Positions 1 through 8,669 are shown, numbered from the stretch's first letter. The stretch is DNA of 64,000 nt from Gallaecimonas xiamenensis 3-C-1 (GCF_000299915.1 NZ_AMRI01000002.1:124001-188000); one strand, 5' to 3'. Program-made: numbers and translations. Notes: generated from the sequence alone by a model not told the origin.

Positions 1-1
1 G

Positions 2-1144
2 TTGGTGACTTTCCTGTTCTGGCTGCTGGGCTTTTTGCGCATGGCCACCACCGGCCTGATCGCCCAGGCCCATGGCCGGGGCGACGGCGCCGCTTTGGCC
101 GCCTGGCTTGGCAAGGCCGGGGCCATGGCCCTAGCCCTGGCGGCGGCGCTGCTGCTGTTGCAATGGCCCCTTGGCCAGCTGGGGCTCTGGCTGAGCGGTG
201 CCTCGGGGGAAGTCAAAGCCCAGGCCGCCCTCTATTTTTACGCCCGCATCTGGGGGGCGCCGGCGGTGCTGGTGAACCTGGTGCTGCTGGGCTTTCTGGT
301 GGGGCGCCAAGACACCAGGGGCCCCATGGCGCTGCTGATCCTCGGCAACAGCCTCAATATCCTGCTGGACCTTATGCTGGTGGTGGGGCTGGGCTGGCAG
401 GTGCGGGGGGCGGCCCTGGCATCTGTGGTGGCGGACTACGCCACCCTGGGGTTGGGGCTGTGGCTGGTGCACCGGCGCCTGCCGGATTTTGACTGGCGGG
501 CGGCCCTTGGCCACAGCGGCTGGCGGCGGCTGTTGTCCCTTAACCGCGACATCTTGCTGCGCAGCTTTTGTCTGCAGCTGTGCTTTGTGTTCATCACCTT
601 CCAAGGGGCCAGGATGGGGGACCAGGTGGTGGCCGCCAATGCGGTGCTGCTCAACTTCCTGCTGCTGATCTCCTACGCCCTGGACGGCATAGCCTATGCC
701 GCCGAAGCCCTGACCGGTAGGGCGGTGGGCCAGGGGGATGAAAAGGCGCTGCGCTACTGGGTACGGCTGTGCGGCCAATGGTCCCTGGCTTTTGCCTTGG
801 CTTTTGTGGCCCTGTTCGGCTTTTTTGGCGAGGGGATCATCGCCTTGCTGACCGACCTGCCGGCGGTGCGCCAGACGGCGGCCCAGTACCTTGGCTGGGT
901 GGTGGCCCTGCCGCTGGTGGCGCTGTGGTGTTACCTGTTCGACGGGGTCTTTATCGGCGCGACCCGGGGCCGGGCCATGCGCAACAGCATGGTGCTGTCC
1001 ACTTTCGGGGTGTTTTTTCCGGTGTGGTGGCTGGCCCAGGGGCTGGGCAACCACGGCCTGTGGCTGGCCCTGACCGCCTTTATGGCCATGCGTGGCCTGA
1101 GCCTCTGGTGGCTATACCGCCGGCCGGGCTTTGTCAGCGATTAA
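2..1144 (+). CDS. MATE-family (DinF-type) efflux transporter, 5' end missing
   Basis: Multidrug/toxin extrusion antiporter of the inner membrane, most like the DinF branch. The 380 residues seen are a run of hydrophobic helices with MATE-type motifs (GLIAQAHGRGD near the start, GNSLNILLDLMLV in the middle). Family members are about 440 residues, so roughly the first 60 residues, including the first helix, lie before the window; the frame is open from base 2 and no true start is visible. Its last 11 bases overlap the end of the convergent small membrane protein gene. Substrate cannot be predicted. Confidence 0.85.
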   Translation: MVTFLFWLLGFLRMATTGLIAQAHGRGDGAALAAWLGKAGAMALALAAALLLLQWPLGQLGLWLSGASGEVKAQAALYFYARIWGAPAVLVNLVLLGFLVGRQDTRGPMALLILGNSLNILLDLMLVVGLGWQVRGAALASVVADYATLGLGLWLVHRRLPDFDWRAALGHSGWRRLLSLNRDILLRSFCLQLCFVFITFQGARMGDQVVAANAVLLNFLLLISYALDGIAYAAEALTGRAVGQGDEKALRYWVRLCGQWSLAFALAFVALFGFFGEGIIALLTDLPAVRQTAAQYLGWVVALPLVALWCYLFDGVFIGATRGRAMRNSMVLSTFGVFFPVWWLAQGLGNHGLWLALTAFMAMRGLSLWWLYRRPGFVSD

Positions 1145-1364
1145 GGAACTGGCTGAAGCGGTTGCAGAAGATGCCCAGGTAGCCGTAGCAGGCCAGGGCG
1201 AAACCCGGAATGGCAAAGATAAGCCCCGGCACTTGCCAGAGGGCCTCGCCCTTGCTGCCCAGGTAGATGAAGAAGAGCCCCAGGATGAACAGGGCAAACC
1301 CGGACAAAAAGCGGCGGACTGACCGCCTGGGATCGCTGCCCAGGCGGTAGATGAGGTCGCGCAT
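1134..1364 (-). CDS. Small two-helix inner-membrane protein
   Basis: A 76-residue protein of unknown function. After a basic, cytoplasmic-looking start ([19 protein letters not shown]) there are two hydrophobic segments at about residues 20-38 and 47-66. The ATG overlaps the nfuA stop by one base (TGATG), which argues for translational coupling to nfuA and against the longer upstream frame that would run inside nfuA. The 3' end overlaps the convergent MATE gene by 11 bases. I do not recognise the family. Confidence 0.6.
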   Translation of the reverse strand: MRDLIYRLGSDPRRSVRRFLSGFALFILGLFFIYLGSKGEALWQVPGLIFAIPGFALACYGYLGIFCNRFSQFLNR

Positions 1365-1942
1365 CAGTAGTAGGAGTGCTCGCCGGCCTGGTGCTCGGTC
1401 ATGTCGCGCACCCCGGTCAGCTCGCCTGGGAAGGCGGCCAACAGTTCTTTCTCTATGCCTTCCTTGAGGGTCACGTCCACCATGGAGCAACCGTTGCAGC
1501 CACCGCCAAATTGCAGCACGGCGATGCCGGCCTCGGTGATTTCCATCACCGCTACCTTGCCGCCATGGTTGGCCAGCTGGGGGTTGATCTGGGCTTGCAG
1601 CACATAGTCTACCCGCTCAATCAAGGACGCGTCGTCGGCCACCTTGCGAACCTTGGCATTGGGCGCCTTGAGGGTCAGCTGGGAACCCATCTGGTCGGTG
1701 ACGAAGTCGATTTCGGCGGCTTCCAGGAAGGGCGTGGAAGCCTGGTCCACCACGGCGTCAAAACCGGAGAAGGGCAGGCGTACGTCGCTGGCCTCTACGG
1801 CGTCGGGGGGACAATAGGACACGCCGCACTCGGCGTTGGCGGTACCGGGATTGACCACGAACACCCGGATATTGGTGCCATCCGGTTGATCGGCCAACAG
1901 TTTGCAGAAGTGGGCCTGGGCGGCCTCGGAGATGCGGATCAT
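1364..1942 (-). CDS. nfuA: Fe-S biogenesis protein NfuA
   Basis: Carrier that delivers [4Fe-4S] clusters to client enzymes, notably under oxidative stress or iron limitation. The 192-residue product has the N-terminal degenerate A-type domain (about 1-95) and the C-terminal Nfu domain with CNGC; the cluster ligands are Cys149 and Cys152, the same numbers as in E. coli. The ends (MIRIS, EHSYY) also match E. coli. An ATG four codons upstream is possible, but the MIRIS start fits the family. A strong IscR-like site lies directly upstream. Confidence 0.97.
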   Translation of the reverse strand: MIRISEAAQAHFCKLLADQPDGTNIRVFVVNPGTANAECGVSYCPPDAVEASDVRLPFSGFDAVVDQASTPFLEAAEIDFVTDQMGSQLTLKAPNAKVRKVADDASLIERVDYVLQAQINPQLANHGGKVAVMEITEAGIAVLQFGGGCNGCSMVDVTLKEGIEKELLAAFPGELTGVRDMTEHQAGEHSYY

Positions 1943-1953
1943 GGTGCCTCTCA

Positions 1954-1978
1954 AAACCTGACTACTTTACTGGGTTAT
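1954..1978 (-). promoter_or_regulatory. Putative IscR type 1 site in front of nfuA
   Basis: The 25 bases on the + strand contain CTGACTACTTTACTGG flanked by AAAC and GTTAT. Aligned by eye to the published E. coli IscR type 1 consensus, about 20 of 25 positions agree. The site lies 12-36 bases upstream of the nfuA ATG. A possible minus-strand promoter (TTGTGC, 18 bases, TATCAT) lies just beyond, so the site would cover the transcription start. nfuA is a known IscR target in E. coli. Confidence 0.5.
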
Positions 1979-2047
1979 GATAACGCGCTTGGCGCCCAAA
2001 GCACAAAGCACTAAATTGGTCGTCTCAATCGCCTGCCCAGGACCCTT

Positions 2048-2461
2048 ATGAAGCACGCCGACCTTTCCCCCCGACTCAGGCCCCTGGCTAATCAGGCCTG
2101 GACCCTGCTGGGCCGGCCTCGGATGCGGCCAAGGGTGGTGCAGCGCTGGCAGCAGCAATACCAGGCCCTTTCAGCCGCTGAGCAAGGCCAGCTGCGGGAT
2201 TGGCTGACCAGGGAAGTGGCCGCCGGCAGTAAGGTGCCGGTGGACAAGGGCATGGGACTGCTGATCCTGCTGGCGTCCCTGGCCCTGGCCTTGGCCCTGT
2301 TGGGGCTGAGCCCGGTGCAGCAGGGCGGACTCTTCCTGGGCGTTGCCTTGCCCGCCTTGGCCGTGATCCTGTTCGGCACCCTGGACTATCGTCACCGGGC
2401 CGGTCGGCGACAAAAGCAGTTGCCCCTGCTGCTGCCCCGAGGCGACCAACGGACCGGCTGA
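2048..2461 (+). CDS. Hypothetical small membrane protein
   Basis: A 137-residue protein of unknown function. The N-terminal 65 residues are basic and probably helical (RWQQQYQALSAAEQGQLRDWL). Two hydrophobic segments follow at about 69-88 and 93-112, then a basic tail. It lies alone between nfuA, which it diverges from, and the M14 peptidase. The ribosome site (AGGA) is weak. Antisense frames here are also open, so coding status rests on the plausible membrane topology only. Confidence 0.45.
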   Translation: MKHADLSPRLRPLANQAWTLLGRPRMRPRVVQRWQQQYQALSAAEQGQLRDWLTREVAAGSKVPVDKGMGLLILLASLALALALLGLSPVQQGGLFLGVALPALAVILFGTLDYRHRAGRRQKQLPLLLPRGDQRTG

Positions 2462-2523
2462 GTCGTTAACAACCCTGTTGCCTAGCCGCTACCTTGGCTA
2501 GCCTAGGGGGAAATGTTAACAAG

Positions 2524-5037
2524 ATGCAGCCCATGAAATTCTCTATCCCGCTCCTGATGTTGCCGGCCCTGGCGCTGGCCCAGCCCACCGCCGACTATTT
2601 CCCCGGCGAAACCTTCGACGCCGCCAAGCCCACCCCCGAATCGGTGCTGGGTTTTGGTATCGGGGACTGGCACCTGCGTTTTGACCAGCAGCAGGCCTAC
2701 CTGGCCAAGCTGGCCCAGCAGTCGGACCGTATCAAACCCATCAGTATCGGCCGCACCACAGAGCAGCGGGAACAGGTGCTACTGGCCATCTCCAGCCCCC
2801 AAAACCTGAAAGACCTCGACGCCATCCGCCAGGCCCACCTGCAGGTACGGGACGGCAAACGCGACCCCAAATTGCCCGCCATCGTCTGGCTGGGGTACTC
2901 GGTGCACGGTGACGAGCCCTCCGGGGCCAATGCCGCGCCCCTGGTGGCCTATTGGCTGGCGGCCAGCCAGGACCAAAAGGTCAAGGCCATCCTCGACAAC
3001 ACCATAGTGCTGATAGACCCGGCCCTGAACCCGGATGGCATGGACAGGTACGCCAACTTTGCCAACAACCAGCAGGGCCGCCACAACTCCGACTCCCTCA
3101 GTCACCGCAGCCGCTGGCAGGACTTCCCGGCCGGGCGCCTGTCCCATTACGGCTTTGACCTCAACCGTGACTGGCTGCTGCTGACCCACCCGGCGTCCCA
3201 GAACCGCATCCGCTTCTGGCAGCAATGGATGCCGCAGGTATTCGGCGATTTCCACGAAATGGGCCCCCACGGCACCTTTTTCTTCCAGCCTGGCGTGGCC
3301 AGCAGGGTCAATCCCCTGACCCCCAAGGAAAACCAGGCCATCACCAAGGAACTGGCCAAGGACGTGGCCAAGGGCCTGGACCAGCAGGGCCGTCTTTACT
3401 ACACCGGCGAGTCTTTCGACGATTTCTACTGGGGCAAGGCCTCCAGTTACGGGGACGCCATGGGGGCCATCGGCATCCTCTACGAGCAGGCCAGGGCCAG
3501 GGGCCAGCGGGTGGCCACCCCCTTCGGTGACATGACCTTTACCTTCACCATCGAAAACCAGCTCACCGCCAGCCGCCAACTGCTGGCCGGGGTGCTGCGC
3601 AACAAGGAAAGGCTGGCCGACTACCAGGCCGCTTTCTTCAAGGACGCCCGCAAGGCTGCGGCCAGCGACAAGATCAAAGGCCTGGTGCTGAAAAACCCCG
3701 GTGACCAGGCCCGCTTGGACGACTTGGCCCGGGTGTTGACCAGCCACGGCATCGCCGTCAACCAACTGGGCAAGGACCTGGAGCTGGATGGCCAAAAACT
3801 CAAGGCCGGCCGCGACCTCTACCTGTCTTTGGACCAACCCCAGTACCGCCTGATCAAGTCGGTGTTCGGCACCGCTACCGACTTTGAAGACAACACCTTC
3901 TACGACGTGTCCGCCTGGAACCTGGGCTATGCCTACAACATCCAGGCCCTGGCGGTGGGCAGCTGGGACAACGGCGCCAGTCTGGCGGGCCAGCCCTGGG
4001 CCCCGGCCAAGAAAGTGCCGCCCAAGGTGACCCCGGCCTATGCCTGGGCCTTCGATTGGGCCGACAGCCGTGCCCCGGCGCTGCTGGCCGACTTGCTGCG
4101 GGCCGACGTCAAGGTGTTCAGCCTGGGCAGCGCCAGCGACAACGGCCAAGTGCGGCTCAAGGCCGGTGACATGCTGATCCCCGCTGGCGCCCAGCAGCCC
4201 CAAGGGCTGCTTGCCACCCTGGCCGAGCTCAGTGCCCGCCATGGCATTGCCCTCAAGGCCATGGACTCTGGCCTGTCCCAGAGCGGCGCCGATCTCGGCA
4301 GCCCTGGGCTGCAACGAGTAAAGGCCCCCAAGCTGGGGCTGCTGGTGGGCCGGGACATCCACGCCCAGCGGGCCGGCGGTGCCTGGCAAAGCCTGGACAC
4401 CCAGGCCGGGGTCGAAGTGACCCTGCTGGAAGACAGCGTGCTGCCCTGGCTGGACCTGGGGGAATTTACCCATCTGCTGGTGCCGGCCTCGGCGCCCCTG
4501 GCCCTGAACGGTGCCCAGGGGGCGCGGCTTAAGCGCTGGGTTGAACAGGGAGGCCGGCTGATCCTGATGACCGACGCCGTGGCTTGGGGGGTGCAGCAGG
4601 GCTTGCTGAACGCCGAATTGGCGGACGACCAGGCCCGTCTTGCTCAGTTCCCCACCGACCAGCTCAGCTACGCAGACCGCGACAGCCATAGGGCACAGAC
4701 GCTGATAGCCGGTACCCAGGTCTTGGCGGATCTGGACAGCAGCCACCCGCTGAATTTCGGCCTGGGCAGCAAGCGCCTGCCGCTGATGCGGGACCATGAA
4801 GTGATGCTGGCCGAGGTGAAAGGCCCCTTCAGTGTGCTGGCCCGTTACGACGCCAAGCCGCTGCTGGCGGGCTTTATGGCCCAGCCCAACCGGGACGCTC
4901 TGGCCGGCACCCCGGCTGCCATCGCCCAGCATTTGGGCCGTGGCAGCGTAGTGGCCTTCTTGGATGACGTCAGTTTCAGGGGCATACAGCGGGGGTCGGA
5001 ACGCTGGCTCAGTAACGCCCTCTATTTCGACTTCTGA
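2524..5037 (+). CDS. Secreted M14-family zinc carboxypeptidase
   Basis: Large metallopeptidase expected to remove C-terminal residues from peptides outside the cytoplasm. The protein is 837 residues from the ATG at 2524 (a second ATG at 2533 is equally possible); an AGGGGGA ribosome site lies 12 bases before. A signal peptide (MKFSIPLLMLPALALA) is followed by the M14 domain: zinc motif HGDE near residue 130, LNPDG, LNRDW, and GDFHEMG. The second half resembles a glutamine-amidotransferase-like fold seen in this long M14 subfamily. It ends 2 bases before a bidirectional terminator. Substrate unknown. Confidence 0.85.
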   Translation: MQPMKFSIPLLMLPALALAQPTADYFPGETFDAAKPTPESVLGFGIGDWHLRFDQQQAYLAKLAQQSDRIKPISIGRTTEQREQVLLAISSPQNLKDLDAIRQAHLQVRDGKRDPKLPAIVWLGYSVHGDEPSGANAAPLVAYWLAASQDQKVKAILDNTIVLIDPALNPDGMDRYANFANNQQGRHNSDSLSHRSRWQDFPAGRLSHYGFDLNRDWLLLTHPASQNRIRFWQQWMPQVFGDFHEMGPHGTFFFQPGVASRVNPLTPKENQAITKELAKDVAKGLDQQGRLYYTGESFDDFYWGKASSYGDAMGAIGILYEQARARGQRVATPFGDMTFTFTIENQLTASRQLLAGVLRNKERLADYQAAFFKDARKAAASDKIKGLVLKNPGDQARLDDLARVLTSHGIAVNQLGKDLELDGQKLKAGRDLYLSLDQPQYRLIKSVFGTATDFEDNTFYDVSAWNLGYAYNIQALAVGSWDNGASLAGQPWAPAKKVPPKVTPAYAWAFDWADSRAPALLADLLRADVKVFSLGSASDNGQVRLKAGDMLIPAGAQQPQGLLATLAELSARHGIALKAMDSGLSQSGADLGSPGLQRVKAPKLGLLVGRDIHAQRAGGAWQSLDTQAGVEVTLLEDSVLPWLDLGEFTHLLVPASAPLALNGAQGARLKRWVEQGGRLILMTDAVAWGVQQGLLNAELADDQARLAQFPTDQLSYADRDSHRAQTLIAGTQVLADLDSSHPLNFGLGSKRLPLMRDHEVMLAEVKGPFSVLARYDAKPLLAGFMAQPNRDALAGTPAAIAQHLGRGSVVAFLDDVSFRGIQRGSERWLSNALYFDF

Positions 5038-5038
5038 C

Positions 5039-5067
5039 AAAAAAGCCGCCCCAGGGCGGCTTTTTTA
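5039..5067. terminator. Bidirectional rho-independent terminator
   Basis: AGCCGCC-CCAG-GGCGGCT stem with an A-run before and a T-run after. It serves the peptidase gene on the left and the small membrane protein gene on the right, whose stop codon lies in the T-run. Confidence 0.85.
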
Positions 5068-5292
5068 TTGGAAGAACCACAAGGGGGGCAGCTCAAGGGC
5101 GTCCGGCACAGTGGTCAGCAGCAACAGGGCGGTGAGGGTAAAAGCCAGGCTTACCAGCAACCGGTCTACCCGCTTGGGGGCCGCCTTGTCCCCGGGGAAC
5201 AGCAGCAACCCCAGCAATTGGCTGGCCAGGTAGACACAGACCAGGATGCAAAGGGCGGACAGCCCCACCAGGGCAAAGATGATCAGGTCCAC
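5065..5292 (-). CDS. Small two-helix membrane protein
   Basis: A 75-residue protein starting MDLIIFALVGL, with hydrophobic segments at about 3-33 and 44-62 separated by a basic loop (KAAPKRVDR). Family not recognised. It ends inside the bidirectional terminator and lies upstream of no other gene on its strand. The start ATG is the only good one. Function cannot be inferred; the topology suggests an inner-membrane protein with both ends on the periplasmic side. Confidence 0.6.
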   Translation of the reverse strand: MDLIIFALVGLSALCILVCVYLASQLLGLLLFPGDKAAPKRVDRLLVSLAFTLTALLLLTTVPDALELPPLWFFQ

Positions 5293-5350
5293 TGCGGCCC
5301 CTTTTGTGTTACGTGCGTATCATTTTTAACTAAATAACAAGAGCTTGTCA

Positions 5351-6034
5351 CTAGGCCCTGGCCAGGCACCAAAGCTGCACCTTCTGGCAACCGGCCTGTT
5401 TCAGCAACCTGGCCAGGGTGGCCGCCGTGGTGCCTGTGGTCATTACGTCGTCCACCAGGGCCACATGGGCCGGCACCGGGCCGCATAGTTTGAAAGCCCG
5501 GCTGAGATTGCGCTGGCGCGCCTGGCGGCCCAGGCCCTGCTGCTGGCGGGTGGCTCTTTGCCGGCGCAGCAGTCTTGGATTCACTTCAAGGTCCAGGGCC
5601 TGGCCCAGATGGTGGGCTAGCAAGTGCGCCTGGTTAAAGCCGCGCCAGAGCCGGCGCGACCAGTGCAGGGGCACCGGCACCAGGCAGTCCGGCCTGTCTA
5701 CCCCGGCCAGGGCTGCCAGCAGCGGCTGGCACAAGGGAGCATCCAGCCACCAGTGGCGCTGGTACTTGAAGCGGTGGATAAGGGCGTCAAGGGGCGGGCC
5801 ATAAGGCACGCCGAAGTGCACTTCATCAAAGGGCGGCGCTTTTTGCGCGCAGGCGCGGCACTGCGCGGGGCCAGCTTCCCCGCATTGGCGGCAGCGGCTG
5901 CCTTTGGCCGGCAAATCCCCCTGGCAGGTGGCGCAAAGGGGGCTGTGACTGGCTTCCAGGCAGAGCCAGCAACGGCCGGTGGGCTTGGCTAGGGCGGCCA
6001 GCCGGGCTAGGATGCGCGCAATATTGGAGGTCAT
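5351..6034 (-). CDS. gntX: ComF/GntX-family phosphoribosyltransferase-like protein
   Basis: Homologue of E. coli GntX (YhgH) and of ComF, proteins linked to DNA uptake and use of external DNA in competent bacteria. The N-terminal half carries zinc-ribbon cysteines (CWLC, CATC, CRQCG, CRAC). The C-terminal half is a type I phosphoribosyltransferase fold with the PRPP loop VALVDDVMTTGTT near residues 190-202. At 227 residues it is full length. Its start codon abuts that of bioH head to head, as part of the conserved nfuA-gntX-bioH arrangement. Confidence 0.9.
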   Translation of the reverse strand: MTSNIARILARLAALAKPTGRCWLCLEASHSPLCATCQGDLPAKGSRCRQCGEAGPAQCRACAQKAPPFDEVHFGVPYGPPLDALIHRFKYQRHWWLDAPLCQPLLAALAGVDRPDCLVPVPLHWSRRLWRGFNQAHLLAHHLGQALDLEVNPRLLRRQRATRQQQGLGRQARQRNLSRAFKLCGPVPAHVALVDDVMTTGTTAATLARLLKQAGCQKVQLWCLARA

Positions 6035-6775
6035 ATGTCAGCACCCACCTTGGTCATGCTGCACGGTTGGGGGGTCAACGGTGCAGTCTTCTCTTCCTTG
6101 CTGCCCTATCTAGAGGGGCTGGATATAAGGGTGGTCGATCTGCCCGGATTTGGCGACGCCGCCGCCGAGCCAGCCTACGACCATATCGACGGCCTGGCCC
6201 GGGCCCTGGCCGACAAGGTACCCCAAGAGGCCGTTTGGCTGGGCTGGTCCCTGGGGGGGCTGGCCGCCACTCAGGCCGCCATCAAGGGCTATGGCCGGCC
6301 AAGGGCCCTGATCACCCTGGCCTCCAGCCCGGCCTTCGTGGCCGATGCCCATTGGCCTGGTATCAAACCCATGGTGCTCAAGCAGTTTGCCGGCGCCCTG
6401 GACGGGGATTTGCAGCAGGTGATCGACCGCTTCCTGGCTATCCAGGCCATGGGGGCGCCCAGTGCCAAGGCCGACATCAAGGTGCTGCGGGAAAAGGTAG
6501 CCCAGCGGGCCCTGCCCAGCCTTGCGGCCCTGGCCGGGGGCCTGAAGATCCTCGATAACACCGATCTCAGGCCCGAACTGGCCAGTCTGGGGCTACCCTT
6601 TTTGCGCCTCTACGGGCGTTTGGACGCCCTGGTACCGGTCAAACAGGCGCCCCTGGTGGATGAACTGGCCCCGGCCAGTAGCAGCCATGTGTTTGAACAT
6701 GCTTCCCACGCGCCCTTTATTTCCCACCCCCAAGAAACGGCTCAAGTCTTGCGCGATTTTGTCGCTACATTGTGA
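6035..6775 (+). CDS. bioH: Pimeloyl-ACP methyl ester carboxylesterase BioH
   Basis: Alpha/beta hydrolase that removes the methyl ester from pimeloyl-ACP, completing the pimelate moiety of biotin. The 246-residue product carries GWSLGG with nucleophile Ser72, Asp197 in LYGRLDALVP and His225 in HAPF, forming the expected triad. The segment WPGIKPMVLKQF is close to E. coli BioH. The ATG directly follows the divergent gntX ATG; the ribosome site GGAGG (6026-6030) lies inside gntX coding sequence. Confidence 0.96.
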   Translation: MSAPTLVMLHGWGVNGAVFSSLLPYLEGLDIRVVDLPGFGDAAAEPAYDHIDGLARALADKVPQEAVWLGWSLGGLAATQAAIKGYGRPRALITLASSPAFVADAHWPGIKPMVLKQFAGALDGDLQQVIDRFLAIQAMGAPSAKADIKVLREKVAQRALPSLAALAGGLKILDNTDLRPELASLGLPFLRLYGRLDALVPVKQAPLVDELAPASSSHVFEHASHAPFISHPQETAQVLRDFVATL

Positions 6776-6794
6776 GGAAGGGATTGATCGTCAT

Positions 6795-6823
6795 TTGGCC
6801 AAGCTGGCCATTTGGCGTACACT
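6795..6823 (+). promoter_or_regulatory. Candidate sigma-70 promoter for the 6848 small gene
   Basis: TTGGCC, then 17 bases, then TACACT. Transcription would begin near 6830, leaving a short leader with an AAAGGAGG ribosome site before the ATG at 6848. The spacer contains the symmetric TGGCCA-AGC-TGGCCA. Confidence 0.4.
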
Positions 6824-6847
6824 CTAAACACCTTTAAAGGAGGCGCC

Positions 6848-7057
6848 ATGACCACTTCAGCCATCAGCAGCGGCATCAACCTGCAATACACAGCCGAGGC
6901 CCGTGCCAGCGATGCGGCCTATACCTTGGCCCGTGGCAATGTGTCAGCCGAGCCCCTGACCCAGCTGTTGGTCGCCGAGCAGGAATCCGGCGCCGCCGCC
7001 AAAGTGATCAAGACCGCAGACGAAATGCTCGGTACCCTGATCGACACCACCGCCTGA
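6848..7057 (+). CDS. Small protein resembling the C-terminal segment of flagellar rod/hook proteins
   Basis: A 69-residue soluble protein with a very good ribosome site (AAAGGAGG), which favours this ATG over one 12 codons upstream. The C-terminal half (LTQLLVAEQESGAAAK, then KTADEMLGTLID) resembles the helical C-terminal signature of FlgB/FlgC/FlgE/FlgG-type axial proteins, as does the N-terminal AYTLARGNV in place of the usual NIAN motif. The beta-rich middle of those proteins is absent. No flagellar gene lies nearby, so a role in flagella is only suggested by similarity. It is a single-gene unit with its own promoter and terminator. Confidence 0.6.
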   Translation: MTTSAISSGINLQYTAEARASDAAYTLARGNVSAEPLTQLLVAEQESGAAAKVIKTADEMLGTLIDTTA

Positions 7058-7072
7058 GCCAGCCCCAGGTCG

Positions 7073-7101
7073 AAAAAAGCCACCCAAGGGTGGCTTTTTT
7101 G
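7073..7101 (+). terminator. Rho-independent terminator
   Basis: GCCACCC-AAGG-like loop-GGGTGGC hairpin followed by six T, 20 bases after the stop of the small gene at 6848. Confidence 0.85.
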
Positions 7102-7200
7102 TTGCCTTGCTGGCCATCCAGCAGATTGTTTTGCATTCATTTTTCAGGCAGCCTTCGCCGCTTATAACTGTTTTCCCGCACCCATCAAGGACGATTTTTC

Positions 7201-8493
7201 ATGTCACATACACCTTCGGTGACCTCCAAGGCCCTTATTGTCGGGGTCATGGCCATCTTGCTGTTGATCCCCGTGTTCCTGGTCCAATTGGTGATCAGCG
7301 AACGCACAGACAGGCGCGATCAGGTAGTCAACGACATTGCCTCCACCTGGGGCCAGGCCCAGGAGCTGTCCGGCCCGGTGTTGGTCATCCCCGGCGTGCG
7401 CCATGTTCAGCGCAATGACGGCAGCTGGTTCAACCAAAGCTATGTCAGCTATTTCCTGCCCAAGTCGTTGCAGGTCAATGCCCAGGCCGCCCCCGAGCTG
7501 CGCAGCCGCAGCCTCTACGAGACCGCCGTCTATGTTGCCGATCTCAAATTCCAGGGCCATTTCGACATGGACGAACTGGCCCAGCACCTGGCCAATGACC
7601 CGCAACTGCTACCCCAAAAGGCCGAGTTGATGTTCGGCATCAGTGACATGAAAGGGGTCAAGGACAATATCCAGCTGCTGCTGGACGGCAAGCCCAGATC
7701 CCTGACTCCCGGGGTACGCAGCAACCTGCTGGACAGCGGTGTCAGCACCCCTTTGGATCTCAGTGGCCGCCGCAGCACCTTGCCCTTCGAGATCACCCTG
7801 TCCCTGCGCGGCTCCAGCCGCCTGAGCTTTATCCCGGTAGGGGAAAACACCCAGGTGCAGGTCAGTTCCAGCTGGAGCGGCCCCAGTTTCGACGGTGCCT
7901 TCCTGCCCACCGAGCGTAAGGTCAGTGACCAAGGCTTTGACGCCGCCTGGAAGGTGCTGCATTTCAATCGTAACTACCCGCAGTTCTTCGAGGGCAACGA
8001 CTACCACTTCAATGGCAGTGACTTTGGGGTCAGCTTCCTGGTGACCGCCGACAGCTACCAGCAGGCCATGCGTATCAGCAAATACGCCATCTTGGTGATA
8101 GCCCTGACCTTTATGACTTTCTTCTTTGTCGAAGCCCTGCTCAATAGCCGGGTCCATCCCCTGCAATACCTGCTGGTGGGCCTGGCCCTGGGCATCTTCT
8201 ACATACTGCTGCTGGCGTTCAGCGAGCATACCGGCTTCGGTATCGCCTACCTGCTGGCCAGCATCGCCACCATTGGCCTTATCGGCAGTTACAGCCTGGC
8301 GGTGCTGCGTAGCCGCAAGCTGGCGGCCCTGGTGGCCGGGGTCTTGGCCCTGCTCTACGGCTATATCTATGTGATCTTGCAGCTCGAAGACCTGGCGCTG
8401 CTGATGGGGGCTTTGGGCCTGTTCGCCGTCCTGGCCCTGGTGATGTACCTCACCCGCCGCCTGGATTGGTATGGGCTGGATAACGGCAACTAA
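7201..8493 (+). CDS. creD: Inner-membrane protein CreD family
   Basis: CreD-type cell-envelope protein, the common target of the CreBC (BlrAB) two-component systems. The 430-residue product has one N-terminal transmembrane helix (about 12-32), a large periplasmic domain (about 33-290) and about five C-terminal helices. Typical sequence includes LSGPVLVIPG near residue 57 and RSTLPFEITLSLRGS. No creBC genes are present and I found no TTCAC-n6-TTCAC tag upstream. It is monocistronic, with a terminator directly after the stop. Confidence 0.9.
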   Translation: MSHTPSVTSKALIVGVMAILLLIPVFLVQLVISERTDRRDQVVNDIASTWGQAQELSGPVLVIPGVRHVQRNDGSWFNQSYVSYFLPKSLQVNAQAAPELRSRSLYETAVYVADLKFQGHFDMDELAQHLANDPQLLPQKAELMFGISDMKGVKDNIQLLLDGKPRSLTPGVRSNLLDSGVSTPLDLSGRRSTLPFEITLSLRGSSRLSFIPVGENTQVQVSSSWSGPSFDGAFLPTERKVSDQGFDAAWKVLHFNRNYPQFFEGNDYHFNGSDFGVSFLVTADSYQQAMRISKYAILVIALTFMTFFFVEALLNSRVHPLQYLLVGLALGIFYILLLAFSEHTGFGIAYLLASIATIGLIGSYSLAVLRSRKLAALVAGVLALLYGYIYVILQLEDLALLMGALGLFAVLALVMYLTRRLDWYGLDNGN

Positions 8494-8510
8494 CTGATAA
8501 TCCAAGTTTT

Positions 8511-8539
8511 AAAAAAGCCGGCTTTTAGTCGGCTTTTTT
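8511..8539 (+). terminator. Rho-independent terminator after creD
   Basis: AAAAAAGCCG and CGGCTTTTTTTT arms around a short loop. Confidence 0.8.
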
Positions 8540-8669
8540 TTGCGTATTGTCGCATCGACGAGTCTGGTGGTTGTTTTTTTCCCTTTTGTCTGTTTCGGTA
8601 GTGGGGCGTTTGTGGTACCCGCAGGATGGGGTAACGCTTTCATATTGAAGCTATTTCAAGGAGAGAAAA

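Noticed and set aside
2779-5040. A 753-codon open frame antisense to the M14 peptidase
   Set aside because: It would begin beyond the terminator and has no recognisable domain; the plus strand has the zinc motif and signal peptide.
7101-7200. CreB/BlrA tag (TTCAC-n6-TTCAC) upstream of creD
   Set aside because: Only TTCAT-like fragments are present; no pair at the required spacing.
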